20,651 bases of DNA, taken from positions 1 to 20,651 of the forward strand of contig NZ_BKZR01000052.1 of assembly GCF_008974225.1 (NCBI RefSeq). The letters run 5' to 3'. This document shows positions 13,514 through 20,651 of this stretch, one piece after another. A program made the position numbers and the translations under genes. Source of the DNA: Weizmannia acidilactici (GTDB lineage Bacteria > Bacillota > Bacilli > Bacillales > Bacillaceae_C). The notes under the pieces are model-generated. The model saw nothing but the letters and a program-made list of their open reading frames with translations. It had not been told where the DNA came from and made no database searches. Positions within the stretch are counted from its first letter, which is position 1, and each line of letters begins with the position of its first letter.

Positions 13514-14278
13514 ATGAAACGGGAATATATGCTGGGGATCTTGGCATTTTTGTTTATGTCGGTGAGCACGGTTGCGATTGCCGATGCGGGCGATAAAGCG
13601 AAAATCAGCAAAGTAACCATCCATCAGTACGATGAAGATGTAACAGGTGACGGAAAAAAAGATCTAATCGTATTAGAAGGCATTCCGTTTGAAACCGGGA
13701 GCCTGTACATGAAAAAAATATGGGCACAGATCACGGTATCGGAAGGGAAAAAGTTCCGCATCCCTTATGAACCGGGATATGAACCGGAAATGCAGTTTGC
13801 CGACCTCAATCACGACGGTGTCAAAGACATGCTCGGTTCCAGCAATAGCGGGGGCAGCGGAGGTATCATCCAATACCGCCTCGATACGCTAAAAGGCGGA
13901 ATCCTGAAAAATTTGCCGATGCCGACGGGATTAAAGCTTACCGGGAAATTTGAGAATGCCCTGTCGGCCAGCCTGAAAATTGAAAACACGAATGAAACAT
14001 ATCTTATCGATTTAAGAAAGCGCAAAAAGGACTATATCCGGCTTGGCATCTACCAAAAAGACGGGACGCTCAATGAACCGCTTGAACTGATGATTGACCC
14101 GGTTGCTGTTTTCAAACAGGTTAAAATAAAAGGAAAAAAAGGCTACGGACTAACCGGATACCAACAGGTAAGCGGCGCCTACCATGCGGACAAGCTTGGC
14201 AATGTCATATCAACCTGGTATTTAAAAAATGGAAAATGGGAGCTTGTCAAAGCAAAATGGCAGGTTTCACAGAAATGA
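13514..14278 (+). CDS. Secreted protein with two Ca-binding-like repeats (VCBS/FG-GAP-like)
   Basis: This encodes 254 residues. A signal peptide is clear at residues 1 to about 25: MKRE, then a hydrophobic stretch and an A-D-A site. Two Asp-rich loops, DVTGDGKKDLIVLEG near residue 42 and DLNHDGVKDMLGSSNSGGSG near residue 97, have the D-x-N/T-x-D-G-x-x-D pattern of EF-hand/dockerin-like or FG-GAP repeats that bind calcium. No cell-wall anchor or enzyme motif was seen. The protein is exported and probably found in the wall or the spore intermembrane space; function is unknown. GGGGTGA lies 6 bases before the ATG. It forms a single-gene unit between parC and the IS relic. A sigma-G-like promoter may link it to sporulation. 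Confidence 0.82.
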   Translation: MKREYMLGILAFLFMSVSTVAIADAGDKAKISKVTIHQYDEDVTGDGKKDLIVLEGIPFETGSLYMKKIWAQITVSEGKKFRIPYEPGYEPEMQFADLNHDGVKDMLGSSNSGGSGGIIQYRLDTLKGGILKNLPMPTGLKLTGKFENALSASLKIENTNETYLIDLRKRKKDYIRLGIYQKDGTLNEPLELMIDPVAVFKQVKIKGKKGYGLTGYQQVSGAYHADKLGNVISTWYLKNGKWELVKAKWQVSQK

Positions 14279-14444
14279 AATGTGGCTGTCCCAAAAGCCC
14301 CTTTAAAGCAAAAATTATTCTCAAATGATCTTTTTAAAGCTTCTAAATTTCGTTCACATCGGACCGTTTCCATGGAGAAATTTTACTCTAACGGTTCTGA
14401 AAAAGCTTCTCAGACTTCCGGCATGCTTAAGCCAAAACGGATGA

Positions 14445-14762
14445 TTGGATGCCGACTACGGCGGGGAAGCCAACTATTTGTATGTGCGGTCGTTCCGCAA
14501 ATTTATCTTGCAGGAGCTGACCAAGGTAAACATCAAATTCGGGCTGGTAGTCATCTCCTACAACCTACTGAAACAGGCAGAAAAGAACCACCTGCTTCAG
14601 AAAGAAGATCCGGAAAATGAGAAAACCCGACGAGAACAAATATTGTATCTCATCGGGTTTTATTGTTTAATAAGGGTTTTTTTGCTTATTCCATTATTGA
14701 CGATAATGAAATCATTTAGGCTACAGGCCAATACTCGTTTTCATGTAGTGGTGTTTACTTAG
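14445..14762 (+). pseudogene. Transposase fragment, C-terminal end
   Basis: One frame translates to DYGGEANYLYVRSFRKFILQ and ELTKVNIKFGLVVISYNLLK, ending near KQAEKN. This resembles the C-terminal end of IS1182-family DDE transposases, where FRRF, a KV, and a GL..IAHNLLK motif occur in the same order. All catalytic residues are missing. The frame then runs through the element's terminator hairpin to a stop at 14762, which is not a natural end. Confidence 0.55.
14622..14661 (+). terminator. Hairpin inside the IS relic
   Basis: AAAACCCGA-C-GAG (14622-14634) pairs with CTC-A-TCGGGTTTT (14649-14661), with one internal mismatch. T-rich sequence follows. It would be the terminator of the former transposase gene. 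Confidence 0.55.
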
Positions 14763-14842
14763 ACATGAAGTTGTTTGGGACAGGCTCTTTTTTACAGGCG
14801 GAAAAATTTGTCTGGTTACCGGTTTCCCGCGAAAAAATCGAT

Positions 14843-14848
14843 TATAAT
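14843..14848 (+). promoter_or_regulatory. -10 element of the MFS transporter promoter
   Basis: A consensus TATAAT lies 38 bases before the GTG start at 14887 and just outside the right end of the IS relic. No convincing -35 is present at 16-18 bases. Confidence 0.4.
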
Positions 14849-14886
14849 AGAGAAGACTATATTGAATAGAGTTGAGGTTGAGTCGA

Positions 14887-16143
14887 GTGAACAGACAGAA
14901 AAGCAAATACAGATGGGCAGTTTTCGCCGTGGTGCTTTTTTCTTACATGGTCATTGTCAGCCAGCGGACAGCGCCGGGGTTGATCCCGGATAAGCTGATG
15001 AGCGAGTTCCACATTACAGCATCCGTCATCGGTTTGTTGACGGGCGTGCAGTTTTTAGCTTATGCCGGCCTGCAAATTCCAATCGGGATTCTATCCGATC
15101 GTTTTGGACCCAACGTTTTTTTAATCACAGGGACATTATTCAGCGGGATCGGCACGTTTTTATACAGCATTGCGCCGAATGAAGCCGTTTTGCTCATATC
15201 CCGCCTGCTTACTGGGATGGGCGATGCGACGATTTGGGTCAATCTTGTCCTGATTTTAAGCCAGTGGTTTTATGCTAATGAGTTTGTCGGCCTTGTCGGA
15301 TATGCCGGCATGACTGGAAGCGTCGGCTCTTTGCTGGCAACGGTTCCATTAACGGCATGGATATCGCTTGCGGGGTGGCGGCCTCCGTTTTTTGTGACCG
15401 GCATTATCCTGATCTTAAGCGCAGTGATGCTTTATGTTGTGCTGATTCAGCGGCCGAAAAAATGGGCTGAGCCGAAGAAGGCTTCTTCAAACGATAAGCA
15501 TGAAAAAATGCTTTCGGTTTTGCGCCGTGTGCTTGCGAGCAGGCAGGCATGGGCTACTTTTTTATGCCACTTTGGAATTGTCGGCACATATGTCGGGTTT
15601 ATCGGGTCATGGGCAGTGCCATACGGGATGCATGTATTCGATATGACGCGGTCCGGCGCCAGCCAGTTGGTCATGACTGGGCTAATCGGGGCGATCATTG
15701 GCGCTCCGCTCACCGGATGGATTGCCGGCAGGATCGGCTCAAGGAAAAAGCCGTACCTCATCATTCAATTATTCATATTTTTGGCATGGTCCGTTTTCTT
15801 TTTATGCAATGGCAAACCGCCTTTGTTTCTTGTCGTTCTTTTGTTTTTTGTTATTGGTTACGGAAACGGGGCAAGCGCGCTTACTTTTGCGGTGGTCCGC
15901 CATTCGTTCGAAGTGAAGGAAGTCGGTTCCGTGTCCGGATTTGCCAATACCGGCGGCTTTTTAAGCGCCGTTCTTTTGCCGAGCTTTTTCGGTAAAGTGC
16001 TCGACCATTTCCATTCAGCTGCCGCAGTCACCGGGTACCATTACGGCTTTTTAATCCCGGCTGTATTCTCCTTTTTTGGCGTGATGGGGAGTGCCATGAT
16101 CCGGGAAATAAAGGAGGTGCCGGAGGAAGAACCGGCGGCATAA
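14887..16143 (+). CDS. Major facilitator superfamily transporter
   Basis: This 418-residue membrane protein has about twelve hydrophobic segments split by a charged central loop (QRPKKWAEPKKASSNDKHEK, near residues 192-211). The MFS motif between helices 2 and 3 is clear as GILSDRFGPN. RLLTGMGDA follows in helix 4, and a second-half equivalent AGRIGSRKKP is present. The substrate cannot be told from the sequence, and the neighbours give no clue. The GTG at 14887 was chosen because GAGG lies 9 bases upstream; TTG codons at 14872 and 14878 would place the start inside that site. The protein ends with a short acidic tail. Confidence 0.9.
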   Translation: MNRQKSKYRWAVFAVVLFSYMVIVSQRTAPGLIPDKLMSEFHITASVIGLLTGVQFLAYAGLQIPIGILSDRFGPNVFLITGTLFSGIGTFLYSIAPNEAVLLISRLLTGMGDATIWVNLVLILSQWFYANEFVGLVGYAGMTGSVGSLLATVPLTAWISLAGWRPPFFVTGIILILSAVMLYVVLIQRPKKWAEPKKASSNDKHEKMLSVLRRVLASRQAWATFLCHFGIVGTYVGFIGSWAVPYGMHVFDMTRSGASQLVMTGLIGAIIGAPLTGWIAGRIGSRKKPYLIIQLFIFLAWSVFFLCNGKPPLFLVVLLFFVIGYGNGASALTFAVVRHSFEVKEVGSVSGFANTGGFLSAVLLPSFFGKVLDHFHSAAAVTGYHYGFLIPAVFSFFGVMGSAMIREIKEVPEEEPAA

Positions 16144-16154
16144 CCGCACGATTG

Positions 16155-16190
16155 CTTAACGGAAGCCCAAATGATTTACTCTTCGTTAAG
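16155..16190 (+). terminator. Possible terminator of the MFS gene
   Basis: CTTAACGGAAG (16155-16165) pairs with CTTCGTTAAG (16181-16190) with one bulged G. AATCTTTT follows, so the T run is weak. Confidence 0.45.
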
Positions 16191-16296
16191 AATCTTTTAA
16201 ACTATTTATAACTAAATAAAGCCGGCATGCCGTTTCGAAGTTTTTCAGATTTTTATTTATGAAAAAAATTTGCCAAATTAGTACACGGAACCCCTT

Positions 16297-16336
16297 AATT
16301 GTGTTATACTATATTTGCGTTGAGTATAACACAATT
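16297..16336 (+). promoter_or_regulatory. Promoter and paired CcpN-like operators of ppsR-ppdK
   Basis: AATTGTGTTATACT (16297-16310) recurs as its perfect inverse at 16323-16336, with 12 bases between. Each arm contains TGTGTTATACT, which satisfies the CcpN consensus TRTGHYATAYW (as I remember it) at every position. The left arm includes an extended -10, TGTTATACT (16302-16310), so a bound repressor would cover the promoter, and the right arm lies just past the predicted start near 16317. CcpN represses gluconeogenic genes such as gapB and pckA on glucose. Confidence 0.65.
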
Positions 16337-16455
16337 TCAGAACCATGCATAAAATAATATCGGGCAATGCGAGAGGGGTAATGGAAAAAACGAATATACA
16401 TAAAGAGCAACTCATCGGCAATCGTGTCGCCTCAAAAAAAGGGTGTGGACAATAC

Positions 16456-17277
16456 ATGGAACAAAAAGAAATCGTGCATATCATTTCGGACTCGGTTGGG
16501 GAAACGGCCGAATTTGTCGTCAAAGCCGTTGCGGCCCAATTTAACGGCGGTTATATCGAAATCAGGCGGCATCCCCATGTGGAGGAAGTTGAGGATATCG
16601 ATCCGGTCATCGAAGCGGCAAAACGGCAGAACGCCATCATCGCTTATACGCTCGTTGTCACATCATTAAAAGATTATTTGGACCGGCGTGCCGATGAAGA
16701 GGGGGTTATTGCGGTAGACCTGATGAACCCGCTCATGGAAGCATTTATGAAAAAGTTTCATAAAGAGCCGTACCACCGCCCAAAGTTAATGCGGAAACTG
16801 GACGAAGAATATTTTAAAAAAATCGAAGCAATCGAATTTGCGGTCAAATACGATGATGGCCGCGATGCAACCGGGTTGAAAAAGGCGGATATTGTATTGC
16901 TTGGCGTTTCCCGGACATCCAAAACGCCGTTGTCCATGTATCTGGCGCACCATAGCTTTAAAGTGGCCAATGTCCCGATTGTACCGGAAATCGATCCGCC
17001 AGAAGAATTGTTCACCATACCACGGGAAAAATGCGTCGGCCTGATGATTGCACCTGAAAAACTGAATGAAATCCGAAAAGAACGGATCAGGGCAATGGGA
17101 TTGAAATCGGATGTCAATTACGCCAGCTACGACAGGATATACGAAGAACTCGCATATGCGGAAAAGATTATGAGAAAAATCAGATGCCCGATTATTGACG
17201 TCTCGAACAAAGCGGTGGAAGAAACAGCAAGTCTTATTATTGAAATGTTCAAGAATAGAGAGGAGCTGCTAAAATGA
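16456..17277 (+). CDS. ppsR: PPDK regulatory kinase/pyrophosphorylase
   Basis: This 273-residue bifunctional enzyme inactivates pyruvate phosphate dikinase by ADP-dependent phosphorylation of an active-site Thr, and reverses this by phosphorolysis. The family (DUF299, YqfL in B. subtilis) begins with the ISDSVGETAE motif seen at residues 9-18. A P-loop-like GVSRTSKTPLSMYLA lies at residue 150 onward. The frame is open back to 16345, with in-frame ATGs at 16345 and 16381. The ATG at 16456 was chosen because the product then has the family length and begins like YqfL; an upstream AAGGGTG is a poor ribosome binding site, so the choice is not certain. It overlaps ppdK by 4 bases. The gene context settles the target as PPDK rather than PEP synthase. 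Confidence 0.93.
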   Translation: MEQKEIVHIISDSVGETAEFVVKAVAAQFNGGYIEIRRHPHVEEVEDIDPVIEAAKRQNAIIAYTLVVTSLKDYLDRRADEEGVIAVDLMNPLMEAFMKKFHKEPYHRPKLMRKLDEEYFKKIEAIEFAVKYDDGRDATGLKKADIVLLGVSRTSKTPLSMYLAHHSFKVANVPIVPEIDPPEELFTIPREKCVGLMIAPEKLNEIRKERIRAMGLKSDVNYASYDRIYEELAYAEKIMRKIRCPIIDVSNKAVEETASLIIEMFKNREELLK

Positions 17278-19949
17278 CAAAATTCGTATATATGTTTAAT
17301 GAAGGTAACAGCAACATGCGGGACCTTCTCGGCGGCAAAGGGGCCAACCTCGCGGAAATGACAAATATCGGCTTGCCGGTTCCGTACGGTTTTACGATTA
17401 CAACACAGGCATGCAATGACTACTATGATAACGGCAAAAAAATTTCTAAAGAAGTAGAATCACAAATCGAAGAAGCGCTCGCAAAACTGGAAGAAAAAAC
17501 CGGCAAAAAGTTGGGCGATACGGAAAACCCGCTGCTCGTTTCCGTCCGCTCCGGCTCGGTTTTTTCGATGCCGGGCATGATGGATACGGTGTTGAACCTC
17601 GGCATGAACGACCAAACGGTGGAAGCGGTCGCAAAATTAACGGATAACCCGCGGTTTGCGTACGATTCTTACCGCCGTTTCATCCAAATGTTCTCTGACG
17701 TTGTGCTGCAAATCGATGTGTACTATTTTGAACACTTGCTTGAGCATACGCGCACGCAAAAAGGCTACACAGCGGATCCTGAAATGACAGCCGATGACTG
17801 GAAGGAAATGATCGACGGCTACAAAAAAATCGTCAAAAAGCACGCGAAGCAGGATTTTCCGCAAGACCCGAAAACGCAATTGTTTTTGGCGATCAATGCT
17901 GTATTTGATTCATGGAACAACCAGCGCGCTATCGTGTACCGCCGCCTGAATAAAATTCCGGACCATTTGGGAACCGCTGTCAATATCCAAAGTATGGTAT
18001 TCGGGAATATGGGAGACGACTCAGGCACAGGCGTTGCATTTACACGGAACCCGTCCACAGGGGAACGTGTGCTGTACGGTGAATACTTGATCAATGCCCA
18101 AGGCGAAGACGTCGTTGCAGGCATCCGCACCCCGCATCCGATCCAGGTACTTGCAAAAGACATGCCGGAAGTATACCGCCAGTTCGTAAAAACGAGCCAG
18201 CTTCTCGAAGAACATTACCAGGATATGCAGGACATTGAATTTACGGTTGAACGCGGCAAACTTTTCTTGCTCCAAACCCGGAACGGCAAAAGAACAGCAC
18301 AGGCTGCGATCCGCATAGCCGTTGAAATGGTGAAAGAAGGTATTCTCGATAAAGAGACAGCGCTTTTACGCGTGGATCCGGACCAGCTCAATCAGCTGCT
18401 GCACCGTAGAATCGATGAATCAGCAGAGAAAAAACTTTTGGCAAAAGGGCTGCCGGCTTCACCGGGCGCAGCAACAGGCCAGGTCGTGTTCGATGCTGAT
18501 GAGGCGGAACAATTGAGCAAAGAAGGCAAAAAAGTCATTTTAGTCCGCCCGGAAACGACACCTGACGATATCCACGGCATTGTCGCATCGCAGGCGGTTG
18601 TGACAAGCCGTGGAGGTATGACAAGCCACGCAGCAGTCGTTGCCCGCGGGATGGGGAAAGCTTGCATCTGCGGCTGCGAAGCAATGAAAATCGATCTGAA
18701 AGCGAAACAATTCTCGGTCGGCGATACGGTTGTCCGATACGGCGATGTGATCACCATTGATGGTTCGACAGGCGAAGTCATGCTCGGCGAAGTGCCGATG
18801 ATTGAACCTGAACTTTCCGGTGAATTCAAAACACTGCTCGAATGGGCGGATGAGGCACGCGACCTCGGCGTCCGCGCCAATGCCGATAACCCGGTGGACG
18901 CGAAAAAATCGCTCGAATTCGGCGCTGACGGCATCGGGCTTTGCCGCACCGAGCATATGTTTATGGATATTAAACGTGTGCCGATAGTGCAGGAAATGAT
19001 CCTTGCCGAAACGCTGGAAGAACGCGAAAAAGCTTTAGATAAACTGCTTCCGATGCAGCAGGGCGATTTTGAAGGCATCTTTGAAGAAATGGCCGGCCAT
19101 CCGGTGACGATCCGCCTTTTGGACCCGCCAATGCATGAATTTTTGCCGGATAAAGAAGAACTGCTCGTTGAAGTAACGAAACTGCAAATCACGGCTCCTG
19201 ACTCTGAAGAACTGAAGGAAAAAGAATACTTACTGAAAAAAGTCCAGCATCTCGCTGAATTCAACCCGATGCTCGGACACCGCGGCTGTCGCCTTGGCAT
19301 GATTTTCCCTGAAATTTATGAAATGCAGGTCAAGGCAATCTTCTACGCTACAGCTGCGGTACAACAAAAAGGGATCCAAGTGCAGCCGGAAATCATGATC
19401 CCGCTTGTCGGCCATATGAACGAGCTGAAACGGATGCGTAAGTTGGTGAACGATGTCGCAAAACAAGTGATGGAAGAAAAAGGGCTAAGCTTTCATTACA
19501 CTGTCGGTACGATGATCGAAATTCCGCGCGCGGCCCTCACAGCCGACCAAATTGCCGAGGAAGCCGATTTCTTCTCGTTTGGTACGAACGACCTCACGCA
19601 AACGACATTCGGCTTCAGCCGCGACGATGCGGAAGGAAAATTCCTGCAGCAGTACATTGAGCAAAAAGTCCTGCCGGAAAACCCGTTTGCCGTCCTTGAC
19701 CAGGAAGGCGTCGGCAAGCTGATCGAAACCGGCGTCAATCTTGGCCGCCAAACTAAACCGGGCTTAAAAACCGGCATCTGTGGTGAACACGGCGGCGAAA
19801 AAAGCTCGATCGAATTCTGCTACAAAACCGGCTTGAACTATGTCAGCTGCTCGCCGTACCGCGTGCCGCTCGCAAGGCTCGCCGCTGCACAGGCCACCAT
19901 CCGGAACAAGAAAGAAGACGCGGACAATGTTGCTGTTGCGTCAAAATAA
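17274..19949 (+). CDS. ppdK: Pyruvate, phosphate dikinase
   Basis: This 891-residue enzyme converts pyruvate, ATP and phosphate to PEP, AMP and pyrophosphate. The N-terminal ATP-grasp domain begins MTKFVYMFNEGNSNMRDLLG. The central swivel domain carries the phospho-His, His452, in GGMTSHAAVVARGMGKACIC, and Thr450 two residues before it is the known target of the regulatory kinase. The C-terminal PEP/pyruvate domain includes LCRTEHMF and the catalytic Cys836 in GICGEHGGE. Positions agree closely with the Clostridium symbiosum enzyme (His455, Cys831). It is translationally coupled to ppsR through ATGA. The operon would supply PEP during growth on organic acids or amino acids. Confidence 0.98.
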   Translation: MTKFVYMFNEGNSNMRDLLGGKGANLAEMTNIGLPVPYGFTITTQACNDYYDNGKKISKEVESQIEEALAKLEEKTGKKLGDTENPLLVSVRSGSVFSMPGMMDTVLNLGMNDQTVEAVAKLTDNPRFAYDSYRRFIQMFSDVVLQIDVYYFEHLLEHTRTQKGYTADPEMTADDWKEMIDGYKKIVKKHAKQDFPQDPKTQLFLAINAVFDSWNNQRAIVYRRLNKIPDHLGTAVNIQSMVFGNMGDDSGTGVAFTRNPSTGERVLYGEYLINAQGEDVVAGIRTPHPIQVLAKDMPEVYRQFVKTSQLLEEHYQDMQDIEFTVERGKLFLLQTRNGKRTAQAAIRIAVEMVKEGILDKETALLRVDPDQLNQLLHRRIDESAEKKLLAKGLPASPGAATGQVVFDADEAEQLSKEGKKVILVRPETTPDDIHGIVASQAVVTSRGGMTSHAAVVARGMGKACICGCEAMKIDLKAKQFSVGDTVVRYGDVITIDGSTGEVMLGEVPMIEPELSGEFKTLLEWADEARDLGVRANADNPVDAKKSLEFGADGIGLCRTEHMFMDIKRVPIVQEMILAETLEEREKALDKLLPMQQGDFEGIFEEMAGHPVTIRLLDPPMHEFLPDKEELLVEVTKLQITAPDSEELKEKEYLLKKVQHLAEFNPMLGHRGCRLGMIFPEIYEMQVKAIFYATAAVQQKGIQVQPEIMIPLVGHMNELKRMRKLVNDVAKQVMEEKGLSFHYTVGTMIEIPRAALTADQIAEEADFFSFGTNDLTQTTFGFSRDDAEGKFLQQYIEQKVLPENPFAVLDQEGVGKLIETGVNLGRQTKPGLKTGICGEHGGEKSSIEFCYKTGLNYVSCSPYRVPLARLAAAQATIRNKKEDADNVAVASK

Positions 19950-19959
19950 CGTTTTGATC

Positions 19960-19994
19960 AAGCACATGGGATTCGGCATGCCATGTGCTTTTTT
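19960..19994 (+). terminator. Terminator of ppsR-ppdK
   Basis: AAGCACATGG (19960-19969) pairs perfectly with CCATGTGCTT (19981-19990) over an 11-base loop. Four more T residues follow. Confidence 0.8.
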
Positions 19995-20236
19995 GGTGCC
20001 AAAAGACAAAAACTGCAATTGGACAGGCAGAAAAGTTTCTGAAGAAGCGGGAAAAGGGGTAAAACGAGCGTCCGGCCAGAAAGAAATGTCTATAAGAGAC
20101 TCGAGAGAAAAAACTGGAAACAGAAAAGAATTCATGTCTTGAATTCCACATTACAACATATTATCCGGACAAAAATGCATGCCTGCCCCGTGATTGGTTA
20201 AAGTAACAATTGGACCAACTGAAAGGAGGCAGAAAG
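19995..20236. other. Intergenic stretch, purine-rich, possible repeat copy
   Basis: No convincing gene was seen. The plus strand is strongly purine-rich from about 20020 to 20130. GAATTCA-TGTCT-TGAATTC forms a small inverted repeat at 20128-20146. A frame ending at 20142 reads REKTGNRKEFMS, a phrase I associate with a recurring intergenic sequence of Heyndrickxia coagulans, but that memory is uncertain. The 9-base CAATTGGAC occurs at 20016-20024 and again at 20207-20215. Confidence 0.3.
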
Positions 20237-20356
20237 ATGGATAATACGCATGAGTATGTGCAGAAGCTGCAGGAACAACAAAAGAAACAGGAGCAAAACA
20301 AAAAGCGGCAGGGAAACGGGAGCCCGAGCGAAAAACTGCCGACCAAACAGCATTGA
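20237..20356 (+). CDS. DUF4023-like small protein
   Basis: This 39-residue, highly charged and Gln/Lys-rich protein begins MDNTHEYVQKLQEQQKKQEQ and ends SEKLPTKQH. It resembles the DUF4023 family of Bacillus and Paenibacillus, which share M-(D/E)-x-THE(F/Y)V-x-KL and a LP-x-KQH end. Function is unknown. An excellent AAAGGAGG (20222-20229) lies 7 bases before the ATG. The predicted product is hydrophilic, with no membrane segment. A palindromic terminator follows. No clear promoter was found upstream. Confidence 0.78.
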   Translation: MDNTHEYVQKLQEQQKKQEQNKKRQGNGSPSEKLPTKQH

Positions 20357-20374
20357 CTCAAATGATTTTACATT

Positions 20375-20408
20375 TAAAATGGCGTGTGAAATTTCACGCG
20401 CCATTTTA
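20375..20408. terminator. Palindromic terminator after the DUF4023-like gene
   Basis: The 34 bases are almost fully self-complementary, with a single G-U pair and no separate loop. The ends carry AAAA and TTTT, so it could act on both strands. Confidence 0.55.
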
Positions 20409-20477
20409 GGCATTATGTTTACATAATAAAGTTATAGTCAAAACTTGTGCGTGTTTTGAATGATTTTTCAGGCATCA

Positions 20478-20491
20478 CGTTTTATAAAACG
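20478..20491. repeat. Perfect 14-base palindrome
   Basis: CGTTTTATAAAACG is its own reverse complement. It lies in AT-rich sequence with no gene assigned and could be an operator or a chance palindrome. Confidence 0.4.
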
Positions 20492-20556
20492 GACAAAAAT
20501 GGTCCTTTTTTATTTTTATTGGTTACCATTACTATTTTTTGTATTTCTTTGTTCAT
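20482..20556 (-). CDS. Candidate 24-residue small ORF
   Basis: On the minus strand AAAGGGGA lies 6 bases before an ATG at 20556. The frame reads MNKEIQKIVMVTNKNKKGPF, then LSVL and a stop. I do not recognise it. Such a short frame in AT-rich sequence may be chance or the remains of a longer gene; the ribosome binding site is the only support. Confidence 0.2.
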   Translation of the reverse strand: MNKEIQKIVMVTNKNKKGPFLSVL

Positions 20557-20651
20557 GCAAATTCCCCTTTCAAAGGATATCTAATCATATATTGTTGAAA
20601 CCGATTTAACTTACTTAAAAAATACACGAGGTGCCTAGCTTTAATACAAGA

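Larger units (their letters stand above)
14284..14787 (+). mobile_element. Deletion relic of an IS1182-type insertion sequence
   Basis: CTGTCCCAAA at 14286-14295 and its exact inverse TTTGGGACAG at 14774-14783 form a 10-base core of terminal inverted repeats about 500 bases apart. The flanking bases are similar but not identical (GTGG against GAGC). Intact IS1182 elements are about three times longer, so most of the transposase has been deleted. The surviving coding fragment and its hairpin (14622-14661) lie in the right half. No target duplication could be identified. Family assignment rests on the ends and on the C-terminal transposase fragment. Confidence 0.65.

Noticed and set aside
14282..14620. 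112-codon open frame on the plus strand in the IS relic
   Set aside because: It is in a different frame from the recognisable transposase fragment and begins in the terminal inverted repeat, so it is not a gene.
18392..19300. 302-codon open frame on the minus strand
   Set aside because: It lies entirely opposite ppdK, has a Ser/Arg-rich low-complexity product and no ribosome binding site. It is a shadow of the real gene's codon pattern.
19840..20142. 100-codon plus-strand frame at the end of ppdK
   Set aside because: Its first third overlaps the ppdK C-terminus in another frame and it then reads through the ppdK terminator; there is no ribosome binding site.
20100..20163. Sigma-G promoter for the DUF4023-like gene
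   Set aside because: CATATTA at 20157 fits the -10, but no -35 element is found at 17 or 18 bases.
1..20651. CRISPR arrays, tRNA or rRNA genes, and defence gene clusters
   Set aside because: I looked for regularly spaced repeats, tRNA-like cloverleaf ends and known defence domains and found none.

Overview
The window looks like chromosome of a mesophilic to moderately thermophilic, spore-forming member of the Bacillaceae. The gene content and order from aconitase through sspN, tlp, a hotdog thioesterase, yneQ, yneR, plsY, yneT and parE-parC match the citB-parC neighbourhood of Bacillus subtilis. The base composition, the number of IS relics and the presence of pyruvate phosphate dikinase suggest a Heyndrickxia (Bacillus) coagulans-like species. 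That species guess is inference, not proof.

Layout. Positions 1-167 hold the 5' end of an IS110-family transposase on the minus strand, running off the left edge, with a structured leader. A small coiled-coil protein gene (391-648) and an M29 aminopeptidase gene (778-2022) follow. The aminopeptidase converges on sspO (minus) across a shared bidirectional terminator. Aconitase (2516-5248) has a control region that fits the CcpC model. A sporulation cluster follows: an FbpB-like small protein, sspN behind a sigma-G promoter, and tlp. A decayed Bacillaceae interspersed repeat (about 6098-6243) separates it from the thioesterase/yneQ pair. The minus-strand genes yneR and plsY, an unrecognised 35-residue small ORF and yneT lead to the topoisomerase IV operon parE-parC, which starts at a promoter with a LexA box.

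Downstream of parC are a secreted protein with Ca-binding-like repeats, a roughly 500-bp deletion relic of an IS1182-type element, an MFS transporter, and a two-gene operon encoding the PPDK regulatory kinase/pyrophosphorylase and pyruvate phosphate dikinase. The ppsR-ppdK promoter sits inside a perfect 14-bp inverted repeat whose arms fit the CcpN operator consensus as I remember it. The right end holds a DUF4023-like small gene and AT-rich sequence with palindromes.

Most genes are ordinary core genes. They share central carbon metabolism (aconitase repressed through CcpC, PPDK probably repressed through CcpN, both carbon-responsive), spore protection (SspO, SspN, Tlp under sigma-G), membrane lipid synthesis (PlsY) and chromosome decatenation under SOS control (ParE/ParC). 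I found no undescribed multi-gene defence or biosynthetic system. The more interesting signals are regulatory: the IS110 leader that can fold over its own ribosome binding site, the paired CcpN-like operators, and a few uncharacterised small ORFs.
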